A DNA stretch of 64,000 nucleotides from Canna indica (lineage: Eukaryota; Streptophyta; Magnoliopsida; Zingiberales; Cannaceae): assembly GCA_034359265.1 (NCBI GenBank), contig CP136890.1:84283501-84347500 (forward strand), written 5' to 3'. The notes beneath the pieces are model-generated. The model made no database searches. It was given only the letters and a program-made list of their open reading frames with translations, and was not told the DNA's origin. Shown one piece after another: positions 63,910 to 64,000 of this stretch (position 1 is the first letter of the stretch; each line of letters starts with the position of its first letter). The position numbers and the translations under genes were made by a program.

Positions 63910-64000
63910 GGGTAATTACCTAAATATATTCTAAACTTTGGGTTTTGTCTCAAATGTATCCTGAACTTTGACTTCACCAAATTGTATCCTGAACTATTAG
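63910..64000. mobile_element. start of a MITE-like repeat, cut by window end
   Basis: Class E spacer stops at ATAATCTTT and is replaced by GGGTAATTACC followed by internally repeated TATYCTRAACTTTG-like units (ATTCTAAACTTTGG, TATCCTGAACTTTG, TATCCTGAACTATT). Short direct repeats of this kind are common in dispersed plant noncoding repeats. The other end is outside the window. Confidence 0.5.

Overview
This window is eukaryotic nuclear DNA, almost certainly from a flowering plant; the species cannot be told from the sequence. Nearly all of it is one head-to-tail array of alanine tRNA genes, all on the + strand, with one unit about every 240 bp. I count about 240 units. About 200 carry an anticodon arm, 34 are a fixed 64-nt form without an anticodon, and the rest are fragments. 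The tRNA body is the plant cytosolic tRNA-Ala type: 73 nt, no encoded CCA, no intron, internal A and B boxes, and the G3:U70 pair that specifies alanine charging.

The array is not a simple tandem repeat. Six unit classes, told apart by tRNA body and spacer, follow each other in a fixed order, A-B-C-D-E-F. A is AGC; B is CGC with D-arm GCCC...AAACGG; C is CGC with D-arm GTTC...GATGGTGG; D is anticodon-less; E is AGC; F is TGC. Class E2 is an AGC hybrid with an F-type upstream spacer and an E-type body and downstream spacer. Unit spacings are about A-B 234, B-C 232, C-D 239, D-E 258, E-F 234 and F-A 271 bp, so the higher-order repeat (HOR) is 1468 bp. The order persists into the decayed edges, so it predates most of the divergence. 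In the centre an inserted E2-F pair and a 53-bp spacer deletion give an eight-unit HOR of 1920 bp. Every HOR offers all three alanine anticodons (AGC, CGC, TGC).

Layout: 1-3376 decayed left edge; 3377-4019 foreign insert, perhaps mitochondrial DNA; 4020-14291 diverged six-unit HORs with deletions and chimeras; 14292-18695 three clean 1468-bp HORs; 20556-24503 a 1975-bp tandem duplication; 26929-36527 five near-identical 1920-bp HORs whose variants alternate with a 3840-bp period; 37655-44340 a 3539-bp duplication; 44346-48253 six-unit HORs; 48254-55773 decayed right edge; 55774-56834 remnant of an LTR retroelement; 56880-60495 a dead hAT transposon with an 8-bp target duplication inside a tRNA acceptor stem; 60496-63909 the array resumes in the same order; 63910-64000 the start of another repeat, cut by the window end.

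No intact protein-coding gene is supported. The many 60-130 codon reading frames across the array are the tRNA units and spacers read as protein. The only protein-derived sequence is the broken hAT transposase and perhaps a short tail of a retroelement polyprotein.
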